Positions 1 to 9,522 of a stretch of DNA of 64,000 nucleotides are shown here, one piece after another. The DNA comes from Candidatus Calescibacterium sp. (GTDB lineage: Bacteria; DRYD01), in the NCBI GenBank assembly GCA_025057615.1, contig JANXBF010000002.1, positions 17,937 to 81,936 of the forward strand, in the 5' to 3' direction. Position 1 is the stretch's first letter; the number at the start of each line of letters is the position of its first letter. The notes under the pieces are model-generated. The model was not told the origin of the DNA, did no database searches, and saw nothing but the letters and a program-made list of their open reading frames with translations. Made by a program: the position numbers and the translations under genes.

Positions 1-851
1 GATACTGGTTGCCCAAAGTATTTGTCTGTTGGTAGGTAGTAATCATATATTGCGTGTCCGAGTTCGTGTAATGTGCCAAATATTGCACTTTCAATGTTAG
101 TGTACCTTGTTGTTATTCTTACATCGAATGGAGATATTGCGGTTGCAAATGGATGGGATGTGGGGTCTAATCTTATATCTAAGTTACTGATTTTTTTTAC
201 TAGGTATTTACAAAATTGTTCCAATTTTTCTTTTTCGAATTTTATATTTTTCAGGTTAGTTTTTGTTTCTGTTTTGTCTTTATATTTTTTTATCAATGGT
301 ATCAGTTTTTCTTTTAATTTTGTAAATATTTTTTCTATTTGTTTAGGATTAATGTCGATTTCATATCCCTTAACTAGTGCTTCATATGGTTCTTCTTCAT
401 ATCCCCATTTTTCTATCATTTCTCTATTGATTTCTATTATTTTTTTTAGGAACGGTAGCAAATGTTTGAATTTTTTTTCTTTTTTATCTTGTTCCCAAGC
501 TTGTAGTGATGATGGTATTAGTTGTGACAATTTTGTGATTAATTTGGGGGGTATTTTTATGTTTCTTTCATATTCAAATTTCCACCATTTTATATTTACC
601 CATTCTGGACTATATTTTTCATATTCTTCTGGGCTTATGGATTCTATTAATTTTCCATAGTTTTTTGAGGTCTTTTGTTTGTGTATATATTCTGTAATTA
701 TTGCTATTTGTTGTCCTCTATATTTTGCAGCTTTGGGATTCATACATACTCTGTCATCCCAATACAGTAAACTCAGGATGCTTTCGTAATGCCCAAGTTT
801 CTCGTTTAACTTTAATAATTTTTTGTAGTTTTTGTTTTTTAAGCTTAACAT
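1..851 (-). CDS. M32 family carboxypeptidase (Taq-type), C-terminus cut by window edge
   Basis: Missing from the ORF track because it runs off the left edge. Reverse complement from ATG at 851: MLSLKNKNYKKLLKLNEKLGHYESILSLLYWDDRVCMNP..., reaching DVRITTRYTNIESAIFGTLHELGHAIYDYYLPTDKYFGQPV with the HExxH motif; frame is consistent from start to edge; upstream GGAGGG. Confidence 0.88.
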   Translation of the reverse strand, partial: MLSLKNKNYKKLLKLNEKLGHYESILSLLYWDDRVCMNPKAAKYRGQQIAIITEYIHKQKTSKNYGKLIESISPEEYEKYSPEWVNIKWWKFEYERNIKIPPKLITKLSQLIPSSLQAWEQDKKEKKFKHLLPFLKKIIEINREMIEKWGYEEEPYEALVKGYEIDINPKQIEKIFTKLKEKLIPLIKKYKDKTETKTNLKNIKFEKEKLEQFCKYLVKKISNLDIRLDPTSHPFATAISPFDVRITTRYTNIESAIFGTLHELGHAIYDYYLPTDKYFGQPV

Positions 852-964
852 TATTCCCTCCTTATTTGGTTTTTATAATTATTTCAACTCAGGTTTTTAT
901 TAAACCTCCTATAGGAAATGTTTTACATAGGAAGAATAATTATAAAAAATGAAAAATATATAAG

Positions 965-1462
965 ATGGAATTGCTGTTTGATAGAATAAGTATAAACAAA
1001 GCTTTAGATAAAATATTTACGGATATCAAATGTTATCTTTCTGATATTAGTGGGGATGTTCACTTTATTACCATTCTTAAAGAGGGTATTCATTTCTCGG
1101 TCGATCTATCAAAAATGTTAAATGAATATGATTTAATTTTTGATTACATTTTTTTAGAAAACATTAATCCAGATAATAGAGAGCTGGCTATAGAAAAGGA
1201 TATTTTTTTGCCTGTCAAGAATAAGAGAGTGATTGTTTGTTCAGTTTTAACAAGGAGTGGTTATGAATTGAGTTTTATGGAAAATTATTTGAGAATAAGA
1301 GGTGCCTTGGAAGTTAAGACTGTTTCCTTGATATGTAAAGAGGGTGCTAATAAAAAGCCGGATTTCTATTTTTTTGAAGTTCCTTCGAGTTACTATCTTG
1401 TTGGTTATGGTCTTGGATTTGATGAGAAGTATAGGAATTTGGAAGGAATATACAAGTTATAA
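965..1462 (+). CDS. Hypoxanthine phosphoribosyltransferase-like protein, divergent
   Basis: FITILKEGIHFSVDLSKML and C-terminal LVGYGLGFDEKYRNLEGIY match HPRT motifs; the PRPP motif is degenerate (RVIVCSVLTRSGYEL). Confidence 0.75.
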   Translation: MELLFDRISINKALDKIFTDIKCYLSDISGDVHFITILKEGIHFSVDLSKMLNEYDLIFDYIFLENINPDNRELAIEKDIFLPVKNKRVIVCSVLTRSGYELSFMENYLRIRGALEVKTVSLICKEGANKKPDFYFFEVPSSYYLVGYGLGFDEKYRNLEGIYKL

Positions 1463-1465
1463 AAG

Positions 1466-2311
1466 ATGCTATTTTTAATTGATACTTATAGTATTCTGTA
1501 TCGTCTTTTTTTTGCTCTACCTAAGCTTTCTTATAATGGTATTCAGCTTAATTCAATATATGGAATATCAAAGTTAATGATAAAATTGACTAAACAATAT
1601 AGACCGAAATATTTGGCTTTCTGTATAGATAAAGGTAGATCTAATCGCAATGAAGTAATTAAAGAATACAAAATGAATAGGAAGCCAACATTGGATGAGT
1701 TCAAACAGCAGATACCTATATTTTATGAATTTGCAAACTCTGCGGGATTCATGGTTTATGGTATTGATAATCTGGAAGCCGATGATGTTATTTTTACTCT
1801 AACTCGGATTTTTAAAAACCAATCTGAAATTTACGTTCTTACTGGAGATAAAGATTTACTACAAGTTATAGACGACAATGTTAATGTTTTACTAATGAAA
1901 AAGGGGATAACGGATATCGATTTTTTCAATTACATCAATTTTGAAAAGGAGTTTGGATTTTGTAGTAAGTTTTATCCTTATTACAAAGCACTTGTTGGAG
2001 ACCCTTCGGATAATATAAAAGGAGTAAAGGGTATTGGACCTAAAAAAGCAACTCAAATATTGAAAAATATCCAATCATTGGAAGAAATATACAAACATTT
2101 GAGCCCATCCGAGACTAAAATTTTCAATGATAATCTTTCTGTAATTATACTTAAAGATTATTCTAAAAATTTGAAAATCGAAATAAATCTGGATGATCTT
2201 AAAGTTGTATATGATTGGTACAAAAATGAAGAGTTTGTTAAATTTCTGAAGAATTACTCGTTTGTGAGTATTTTGAATGAAGTGGAGGATAAACAGTTAA
2301 AATTATTCTGA
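1466..2311 (+). CDS. Stand-alone 5'-3' exonuclease (Pol I N-terminal/flap endonuclease family)
   Basis: LEADDVIFTLTR, VLTGDKDLLQVI, ALVGDPSDNIKGVKGIGPKKA motifs; 281 aa with no polymerase domain. Confidence 0.88.
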   Translation: MLFLIDTYSILYRLFFALPKLSYNGIQLNSIYGISKLMIKLTKQYRPKYLAFCIDKGRSNRNEVIKEYKMNRKPTLDEFKQQIPIFYEFANSAGFMVYGIDNLEADDVIFTLTRIFKNQSEIYVLTGDKDLLQVIDDNVNVLLMKKGITDIDFFNYINFEKEFGFCSKFYPYYKALVGDPSDNIKGVKGIGPKKATQILKNIQSLEEIYKHLSPSETKIFNDNLSVIILKDYSKNLKIEINLDDLKVVYDWYKNEEFVKFLKNYSFVSILNEVEDKQLKLF

Positions 2312-2325
2312 TGAGGAGATTTTTG

Positions 2326-2414
2326 GGAGGGATGGCTGAGCGGTCTAAGGCGGCGGTCTCGAAAACCGTTGTGGGATTTTATTCCCACCGGGGGTTCGAA
2401 TCCCCCTCCCTCCT
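2326..2414 (+). tRNA. tRNA-Ser (anticodon CGA)
   Basis: Acceptor GGAGGGA/TCCCTCC, D arm GCTGAGCGGTCTAAGGC, anticodon loop CTCGAAA, long variable arm, T arm GGGGGTTCGAATCCCCC; CCA not encoded. Confidence 0.93.
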
Positions 2415-2423
2415 TAGATTCTG

Positions 2424-3683
2424 ATGGATATAATTGAGATAAAGAAAATAATTTCTGAGTGGAATCAATCTATATCTAAACCCGATAATTATAAAATGAT
2501 AAAAACCATTCGTGAAATAATAGGTGTTTATTCTAAATTGGATGAAAAACAAAAAGAATTATTTATTTTTAATTTTAAGCCTATTCAGAAAAAAATATTT
2601 GATAATATATATTCTAATGATCCTTTGTTGAGAAGGTCTGTTGTTAATCTTGCCATTTCTCTTAATACTAATGAATTGATAGCAGACGTTATAAAATATC
2701 TGAAAGTTGAGAAGGATTACGAGAATATAATGGTTTATTTGAAATATATAGATAAATTTAAGGTTGTGGGTTTTATAGAAAACTTGTTTGGCTTCGCTAA
2801 ACAGGTTGACCTTCCATTGATTATCAGGTTTAAGACTTTTTCTATTATATTTTCATTAGCAATAAATTATAAAAATAATTCTCTTATTTTAGACCATTTT
2901 TTTTCAATGTTAAATGAGTTAGTGAGAAACCAAAATTTTAATTACTCTGTTTTATCGTTATTTTTAAAAAACTTGATTAATGATCTTTTAGTTTATTATA
3001 GAGGGGATGATGTTCCAAAAGTTGTTTCTATTTTTTCTGACTTCTATAACAGTCTTTTCTTCAAAATATTTGATTTTATCAGGTATTTTTTGGTTAGAGT
3101 TGATAATGAGGAAAAATCGGAAATTTTGGTTTTGGCCTTTATTTTAATTTTTCTAATATCTGTAACATTAGATAAGATAGGATACTTTTCTGATGAAAAG
3201 AATATTTCTGGTGTTAAGGGGTTATTGTACAAGGATTTAGATTTGGTTTCCTTTTTAAAACAGATAGTCCTTGAGCTAAAAAACAAAACTTACTTTTTTT
3301 TATTTTTTAGTAATTTCTTGAAGGATTACGGTCTTTTGAATGAGTTGAAGAAAATTTTGGATACAGATCAAAGTTTTACTGAAATTCTTGTTAGTTTACT
3401 TTCTAATGATAATGAAAAGTTGAATTATCAAATTTTGAGTTTAATTTCTGAATTTGATTTGACAATTGGACATAATGGATTGAAAAAAATAGCCGATTTT
3501 GCTAAAAATAGTTTTAATGAAAATATTGTTTATACTTGTCTGGAAATATTTGATAAAAATGGATATTATGAAGATATTTTTTATTTTGCGAAATATTCAA
3601 GTTCTTACGGTGAAAGGATTAAAATTAAGATTAAGGAATTGTTAAAAAAAATGACGAAAGGAAAAACTGAGGATGAAGGATAG
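2424..3683 (+). CDS. Hypothetical protein, helical (HEAT-like character)
   Basis: 419-aa ORF between tRNA-Ser and pth; no diagnostic motif recognised. Confidence 0.7.
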   Translation: MDIIEIKKIISEWNQSISKPDNYKMIKTIREIIGVYSKLDEKQKELFIFNFKPIQKKIFDNIYSNDPLLRRSVVNLAISLNTNELIADVIKYLKVEKDYENIMVYLKYIDKFKVVGFIENLFGFAKQVDLPLIIRFKTFSIIFSLAINYKNNSLILDHFFSMLNELVRNQNFNYSVLSLFLKNLINDLLVYYRGDDVPKVVSIFSDFYNSLFFKIFDFIRYFLVRVDNEEKSEILVLAFILIFLISVTLDKIGYFSDEKNISGVKGLLYKDLDLVSFLKQIVLELKNKTYFFLFFSNFLKDYGLLNELKKILDTDQSFTEILVSLLSNDNEKLNYQILSLISEFDLTIGHNGLKKIADFAKNSFNENIVYTCLEIFDKNGYYEDIFYFAKYSSSYGERIKIKIKELLKKMTKGKTEDEG

Positions 3684-4272
3684 GTTAACAATTTTTGTTG
3701 GTCTGGGAAACCCTGGAAAACAATACAAAAATACACGTCATAATGTTGGTTTTATTGTCTTGGAGAATTTTTTAGAGAATTTGCGTGATCTTTCGGAAAT
3801 AAGGAAAGATTATAAATTTAATAGTATTATAAATGAGTTTATTTTATTTGACTCTAAAGTTGTTTGTGTTTTTCCCTTAACTTATATGAATTTAGCTGGT
3901 ATAGCAGTAAAACAGATAATCAATTATTATAAAGTTAATGATTTAAGGAATAGCCTTGTAGTTATCAATGATGATATGGATGTTGATTTGGGTTATTTTA
4001 AGTTGCGGATTAATGGAGGTGATGGTGGACATAATGGGGTTAGATCTATTATTGATCATATAGGTAAGGATTTTTGTCGTATAAAGGTTGGAATATCTAG
4101 ACCCGCTGATAAAAATTATAAAGAGTATGTGCTTCAAAATTTCTCTGATGAAGAAATTATTAGGATCAAAGAAATATTACCTACTTTGTCTTTGGTATTA
4201 AAAAATATTATAAAAGAGGGTTTTGTTTTAACGATGTCTAAAGTAGGAACATTCTTGATAAAAAAAAATTGA
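3673..4272 (+). CDS. pth: Peptidyl-tRNA hydrolase
   Basis: FVGLGNPGKQYKNTRHNVGF, TYMNLAG, DDMDVDLG, GGDGGHNGVRSI motifs. Confidence 0.96.
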   Translation: MKDRLTIFVGLGNPGKQYKNTRHNVGFIVLENFLENLRDLSEIRKDYKFNSIINEFILFDSKVVCVFPLTYMNLAGIAVKQIINYYKVNDLRNSLVVINDDMDVDLGYFKLRINGGDGGHNGVRSIIDHIGKDFCRIKVGISRPADKNYKEYVLQNFSDEEIIRIKEILPTLSLVLKNIIKEGFVLTMSKVGTFLIKKN

Positions 4273-4291
4273 TTGAAAGGGGTTTTTATCT

Positions 4292-5647
4292 ATGGATAAG
4301 CAAAAATTTTATGAAATAGCTACGAAGAGGCTAATACCTCATTTTGCATTGTGGAAAGAAATAGAAAAATATGGACCAAGAATAATTTCTCGTGCTAAAG
4401 GAGTGTATCTTTGGGATATTGATGGGAACAAATATGTTGATGCAATGTCTATTCTTTGGGTTGTTAACGTTGGACATGGAAGAAGAGAAATTATAGATGC
4501 TATGAGGGAGCAAATGGAGAAGATAAATTATGTTTCTCTTTTTGGGGGTTATCATCATGAAAAAGCTCTTGAGTTGGCTGACTTGATTTGTTCAATCTTG
4601 CCCGTTGAATCAGTGTTTTTTTCTAATAGTGGTAGTGAAGCCATAGAAACTGCTATAAAGTTAGCAAGGCAGTATCATCACATTGTTGGTAACTCTCAGA
4701 AATACAAGATTGTTGGAAGATGGCATTCTTATCATGGGGTTACTTATGGTGCATTGAGTGTTTCTGGTATAAGACAGAATAGGAATTTTTTTGAGCCTTT
4801 GGTTCCAGGTTTTATTCATTTTGAGGTGCCTTATTGCTACAGATGTCCTTTTAATCAACGTTTTCCTGAGTGCGGGTTAAGGTGTGCAGATGATTTTGAG
4901 AGATTGGTTGAGAATGAAGGACCTAAGACCATTGCTGCTGTCATTGTTGAGCCTATTATGTCAGCTTTGGGTTCTGTTTATCCTCCTGATATTAAAAGAT
5001 ATTATTCTAAAATAAGGGAAATTTGTGATAAATATGATATTCTCTTAATATTTGATGAGGTTAATAATGGTTTTGGTAGAACGGGTAGATTTTTTGCTTA
5101 TGAACATACTGGAGTTATTCCTGATATGTTTGTATTTGGAAAAGGAATAACAAGTGGTTATGCTCCGTTAGGTGCTACTGCTGTTAGTAAAAAAATAAGT
5201 GATGTTTTTAAGGATTGGATGTTTGTTCATGGGTTTACTTTTGGGGGACATCCGGTATCCTCAGCTGCTTCTATAGAAAATATAAAAATAATACAGAATG
5301 AGAGGTTATATGATAATGCGCGTGTTATGGGTGAGTATCTCCATCAAAGGTTACAGGAGTTGTATGAGTTTGATATTGTTGGTGATGTAAGGGGTATAGG
5401 TTTACATTGGTCTATTGAATATGTGGATGATAAGAAGACAAAGAAAAGTATTCCTTCTAAATTCTGGGTTGCTTCCAAAATTGAGAAAGAGCTTTTGAAG
5501 AATGGAGTATATTTAGCTCGTGCTTCTGTGGATAGAACCTATATTGCGCCTCCTTTGATTATTAACAAAGAAGAAATAGACTATATAGTAGAGGCTTTAA
5601 AGAAATCTATTTATGCTGTTCAAAAGGAATACAAATCGGCTGTATAG
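4292..5647 (+). CDS. Class III PLP-dependent aminotransferase
   Basis: NSGSEAIETAIKLAR, IFDEVNNGFGRTG, FGKGITSGYAPLGA; internal Cys cluster CYRCPFNQRFPECGLRC. Confidence 0.9.
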   Translation: MDKQKFYEIATKRLIPHFALWKEIEKYGPRIISRAKGVYLWDIDGNKYVDAMSILWVVNVGHGRREIIDAMREQMEKINYVSLFGGYHHEKALELADLICSILPVESVFFSNSGSEAIETAIKLARQYHHIVGNSQKYKIVGRWHSYHGVTYGALSVSGIRQNRNFFEPLVPGFIHFEVPYCYRCPFNQRFPECGLRCADDFERLVENEGPKTIAAVIVEPIMSALGSVYPPDIKRYYSKIREICDKYDILLIFDEVNNGFGRTGRFFAYEHTGVIPDMFVFGKGITSGYAPLGATAVSKKISDVFKDWMFVHGFTFGGHPVSSAASIENIKIIQNERLYDNARVMGEYLHQRLQELYEFDIVGDVRGIGLHWSIEYVDDKKTKKSIPSKFWVASKIEKELLKNGVYLARASVDRTYIAPPLIINKEEIDYIVEALKKSIYAVQKEYKSAV

Positions 5648-5683
5648 AGGGTTTAGGAATTTTTTATTGAATATTATTTTTGT

Positions 5684-5755
5684 GCCGGTGTAGCTCAGTG
5701 GCAGAGCAGGTGATTTGTAATCACCAGGTCAGGGGTTCAAATCCCCTCACCGGCT
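5684..5755 (+). tRNA. tRNA-Thr (anticodon TGT)
   Basis: GCCGGTG...CACCGGC acceptor, TAGCTCAGTGG D arm, anticodon loop TTTGTAA, GGGGTTCAAATCCCC T arm. Confidence 0.95.
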
Positions 5756-5767
5756 TAAATTCCAACT

Positions 5768-6895
5768 ATGTCTAAAAGTGAGGTCATTTTCAATGAGCTC
5801 TTAAGAGCAATGGTTGCCAATAGAGCTTCTGACCTCTATATTAAACCTTTACATAGTCCTATTTTTAGAATAGAAGGGGAGCTTTATCCTGTTAAGATAG
5901 ATGATATATTACCGAATTTTACAGAGGATATATTGGACCTTGTTGCCACTCCAAGTCAAAAGAAATCATTTGAGACCTCTCCTGAGCTCAATTTGATGTA
6001 TTCTGTACCTGACGTAAGGGACAGGTATAGGATTAATTTCTATAAAAATAAAGGATATATTTCTTTGGTTGTTAGGAGGATAAATTCTGTTATCCCGACT
6101 ATTGAAGAATTAAATTTACCTTCTATATTGAAAAAGTTTGTTCTTTATAAAAGGGGATTGGTTATAGTTTCTGGTGCTACCGGAACAGGTAAGTCAACAA
6201 CTTTGGCTTCCATGCTTGATTTTGTTAATCAGAATTATAGAAAACATATAGTTACAATAGAAGATCCAATTGAATTTATAATAGAGGATAAGAAATCCTA
6301 TATTTCACAAAGAGAAGTTGGGATAGATACCAATAGTTTTTCTGATGCTTTGAAAAGTGTTGTTAGACAGACACCTGATATAATAATGGTTGGAGAGACA
6401 AGAGACAAAATAACTGCATCAAGTATCCTTCAGTTATCTGAGACCGGGCATTTGATATTGACAACTCTGCACTCTCCAAATACCGTACAGGCTATAATTA
6501 GGATATTACAGTTTTTTGAACAATCTGAACATAGAGAAATTGTCAATTACTTAGCTTCCAATCTTATAGCTGTTGTTAGTCAGAGACTTATCCCTCGAAT
6601 TGATAAGAAGGGAAGAGTTCCAGTTGCTGAAGTTTTGATAATAAATGCAAGAATGCAGGAATTGTTGATGGATATGGAGTTTAAACGAATGAAATCAGAA
6701 ATAGATAGTTTTTTGACTGATGGTATGCAGTCTTTTGATATTTCATTAATAAGACTCTATGCTAAGGGATTAATTAGCTTAGAGACTGCTCTGGAATATG
6801 CTGAAGTTCCACATGATTTACAGTTAAAAATAAGAACTTGGGGTGTAAAACCAGGTGGAGAGTTGCCTGAAAATCTCGAAGCACTATCTGAATAA
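5768..6895 (+). CDS. pilT: PilT-like twitching motility/retraction ATPase
   Basis: GATGTGKSTT Walker A, IVTIEDPIEF, MVGETRD, TGHLILTTLHSPN motifs. Confidence 0.92.
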   Translation: MSKSEVIFNELLRAMVANRASDLYIKPLHSPIFRIEGELYPVKIDDILPNFTEDILDLVATPSQKKSFETSPELNLMYSVPDVRDRYRINFYKNKGYISLVVRRINSVIPTIEELNLPSILKKFVLYKRGLVIVSGATGTGKSTTLASMLDFVNQNYRKHIVTIEDPIEFIIEDKKSYISQREVGIDTNSFSDALKSVVRQTPDIIMVGETRDKITASSILQLSETGHLILTTLHSPNTVQAIIRILQFFEQSEHREIVNYLASNLIAVVSQRLIPRIDKKGRVPVAEVLIINARMQELLMDMEFKRMKSEIDSFLTDGMQSFDISLIRLYAKGLISLETALEYAEVPHDLQLKIRTWGVKPGGELPENLEALSE

Positions 6896-6945
6896 AGGAA
6901 AAAGATGATATTTGGTGTATTAAAAAATAGGAGGTAGAAGTTTGT

Positions 6946-7140
6946 ATGTCAAGAGTATGTTATCTTTCAGGTAAGAAAACTGTTACCGGTTTTGCTGTTA
7001 GTCATTCAAACAGACATACGAAAAGAAAATGGAAAGTAAATTTGAGAAAAGTTAGGGTTGGAGATAAGGTTATTAAAGTTTCAGCCAAATACTTGAGAAA
7101 GTTTGGTGTTATTCTTAAATCTGGAAATATGAATATCTAA
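6946..7140 (+). CDS. rpmB: 50S ribosomal protein L28
   Basis: MSRVCYLSGKKTVTGFAVSHSNRHTKRKWKVNL. Confidence 0.95.
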   Translation: MSRVCYLSGKKTVTGFAVSHSNRHTKRKWKVNLRKVRVGDKVIKVSAKYLRKFGVILKSGNMNI

Positions 7141-7164
7141 AATTTTAAAAGAGAGGGAGATAAT

Positions 7165-7479
7165 ATGTTGGCAATTGTTGAAATAAAAGGACATCAATAT
7201 ACTGTTAAGGATGGTCAAGTAATAACAACAGAAAAAATAGATGAAGAGCCTGGTAAAGAAATAGAAATAAAAAATGTTCTTTTACATTATGATGGTAAAG
7301 AACTGAAATTGGGAAAACCATATTTAGACCCCAGTAGTTTGAATATTAATTTAAGAGGTAAAATTTTGAGACATTTTAAAGGACCTAAAATAATTGATTT
7401 TAAATATACACCTAAAAAGAGATATAGAAAAAAAAGAGGACATAGACAAGAATTAACGGAACTACAAATATTGTTTTGA
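7165..7479 (+). CDS. rplU: 50S ribosomal protein L21
   Basis: MLAIVEIKGHQYTVKDGQ...FKYTPKKRYRKKRGHRQ. Confidence 0.95.
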   Translation: MLAIVEIKGHQYTVKDGQVITTEKIDEEPGKEIEIKNVLLHYDGKELKLGKPYLDPSSLNINLRGKILRHFKGPKIIDFKYTPKKRYRKKRGHRQELTELQILF

Positions 7480-7619
7480 TTTTTTGTAATATTAGTTCTC
7501 TTTTGTAGTGATTATATTCTTTCCATGCAGATCGCCATGTTAATTTGGTTTGTCTCTAATTCATATATAAAGGGATAAATATCTGTTGTGTAGTATTATA
7601 TTGAGTAGGGTAGAATTAT

Positions 7620-7696
7620 GGTGGGTGTAGCTCAGCGGTTAGAGCAGTGGACTGTGGATCCACGGGTCGGGGGTTCAAGTCCCCTCACCCACCCCA
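7620..7696 (+). tRNA. tRNA-His (anticodon GTG)
   Basis: G-1 at 7620 opposite C73; acceptor GTGGGTG/CACCCAC; anticodon loop CTGTGGA; CCA present in the DNA at 7694-7696. Confidence 0.95.
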
Positions 7697-7704
7697 AGTA
7701 AAAA

Positions 7705-9033
7705 ATGTCAATAAAAGTTACTCAAATACCGGGACCAAAGGTTGAAGAAATAGCAAGAGAAGAAAGAGAATTATTAGCCACATCAACTAAATGTTGGGAT
7801 ACTCCAGCAGGTCCTGTTGAGGCCAAGGGAATATACTTTAGAGATAAAGATGGTAATGTTTTGATGGATTGGACAAATGGAATGGTTGTTATCTTGGGTC
7901 ATAATCATCCTAGATGGAATGAATCTGTAATAGACCAGATAAATAAATTTGTTTATTTCAATGGTCCAGATTTTGTTTATGATGTTCAGAAAGAGGCTGC
8001 AAAGATTCTTACCCAGATAACTCCAGGTAACTGGAAAAAGAAAGTTTTCTTTTGTAACTCAGGTACTGAAGCTAATGAAGCCGCTATGAAACTTGCCAGA
8101 ATATCTCAGAAAAAGAACTTAATTATAGGTTTTCTTGGAGCATTTCATGGCAGAACTCAAGGTTCCCTATCTGTTACAGCTAGTAAGAGTGTTCAGAGAA
8201 AAGGTTATACTTCTTACTTAAATAACTCTTTTTCTGTTCCTTATCCTTATTGTTATAGATGTTGGTATAATATGACCTATCCTTCGTGTGATCTTTATTG
8301 TATTAGAGTAATAGAGAGATATTTTCAGCATAATTTACCTCCTGATGATGTTGCTGCTTTTATATTTGAGCCTGTTCAAGGAGAAGGTGGATACATTGTT
8401 CCTCCACAGGAATCGTTTAAATTGTTGAAATCGATATTGGATAAGTATGGAATTTTAATGATAGCGGATGAAGTTCAGACAGGTTTTGGAAAAAGTGGTT
8501 ACATGTTTGCTTCTTCATACTTTGGAGTAGAACCAGATATAATCACTATCGCCAAAGCCATATCGAACGGTCTTCCCATGGGTGCAACAGTTTTCAGGGC
8601 TTCATTGGATTTTAAAGAGCAGGGGATGCACTCCAACACTTTTGGTGGAAATCCCTTATCCTGTAGATCTCTTATAGAAGTCTATAATATCATACAAGAA
8701 GAAAGTTTGTTAAAAAGAGTTGTGGATATGGGAAATTACTTCAAACAGAAGTTGTATGAACTTATGGAAAACAGCAGAACCATAGGTGATGTTAGAGTTT
8801 TGGGTATGTTAATTGGTATAGAGTTTGTTAAGGATAGAAGTACCAAGGAACCTGCTAAGGAAATAAGAGATTTTGTGGTAAAAAGAGCATATGAAAAAGG
8901 GCTGTTACTTTTATCTTGTGGGCAATCTGTAATTAGAATAACTGCTTCTTATATTATTACTCAACAGGAAATAGATGAGGGTATTAGAATAATTAAAGAG
9001 GCGGTTGAGGAGGCTGAAAAGCTATTTTTATAA
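7705..9033 (+). CDS. Class III PLP-dependent aminotransferase (4-aminobutyrate aminotransferase-like)
   Basis: CNSGTEANEAAMKLAR, IADEVQTGFGKSG, IAKAISNGLPMGA; Cys cluster CYRCWYNMTYPSCDLYC. Confidence 0.9.
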   Translation: MSIKVTQIPGPKVEEIAREERELLATSTKCWDTPAGPVEAKGIYFRDKDGNVLMDWTNGMVVILGHNHPRWNESVIDQINKFVYFNGPDFVYDVQKEAAKILTQITPGNWKKKVFFCNSGTEANEAAMKLARISQKKNLIIGFLGAFHGRTQGSLSVTASKSVQRKGYTSYLNNSFSVPYPYCYRCWYNMTYPSCDLYCIRVIERYFQHNLPPDDVAAFIFEPVQGEGGYIVPPQESFKLLKSILDKYGILMIADEVQTGFGKSGYMFASSYFGVEPDIITIAKAISNGLPMGATVFRASLDFKEQGMHSNTFGGNPLSCRSLIEVYNIIQEESLLKRVVDMGNYFKQKLYELMENSRTIGDVRVLGMLIGIEFVKDRSTKEPAKEIRDFVVKRAYEKGLLLLSCGQSVIRITASYIITQQEIDEGIRIIKEAVEEAEKLFL

Positions 9034-9035
9034 AA

Positions 9036-9515
9036 TTGAGGCGCTTATTAATTTTATTCGTTTTATTATTTTCACTGACTATTTCTGTGGGTCAGGAGTT
9101 ACTAAAGATTAAAAATATGACTTTATTTTATCCTTCATATTATATAAAAGTTGAGTTGTATAATCAGTATCAGACGGTTGTTCTTCTTGATTCAAGAAAT
9201 CAAAACAGGAGCTTATATGTTGAACTGTTGAGAACTGATATTAAGGATTATATAAAGCAAAACCTTTTGGATCTATATAGCCTTTATGAAGGGAAATATA
9301 AGGTGATTACAAATGAAGTTAGGAATTATAAGGGAAGAAATTTGTATGTTTTGGAGTACACTTTTGTTCAGCTTAATGAAGAGTATAAGACTGTAAAATA
9401 CTTTTGGGAGTTTGAGAGTGGTTCTTATTTGGGTTTGTATTGTTTATCTCCTTTTGCTGAGTTTTCTCAAATTTATAGTGATTTTGTAAATCTTTTTCAA
9501 TCAATTAAGGAGTGA
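9036..9515 (+). CDS. Small secreted hypothetical protein
   Basis: N-terminal signal-peptide-like RRLLILFVLLFSLTISVGQ; TTG start; sits between the aminotransferase gene and gcvPB. Confidence 0.7.
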   Translation: MRRLLILFVLLFSLTISVGQELLKIKNMTLFYPSYYIKVELYNQYQTVVLLDSRNQNRSLYVELLRTDIKDYIKQNLLDLYSLYEGKYKVITNEVRNYKGRNLYVLEYTFVQLNEEYKTVKYFWEFESGSYLGLYCLSPFAEFSQIYSDFVNLFQSIKE

Positions 9516-9522
9516 GTATATT

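Noticed and set aside
73-952. Plus-strand ORFs 73..660 and 701..952
   Set aside because: Antisense to the M32 carboxypeptidase CDS, which carries an HExxH motif and continuous homology-like sequence; low-complexity Phe/Ser/Ile-rich translations.
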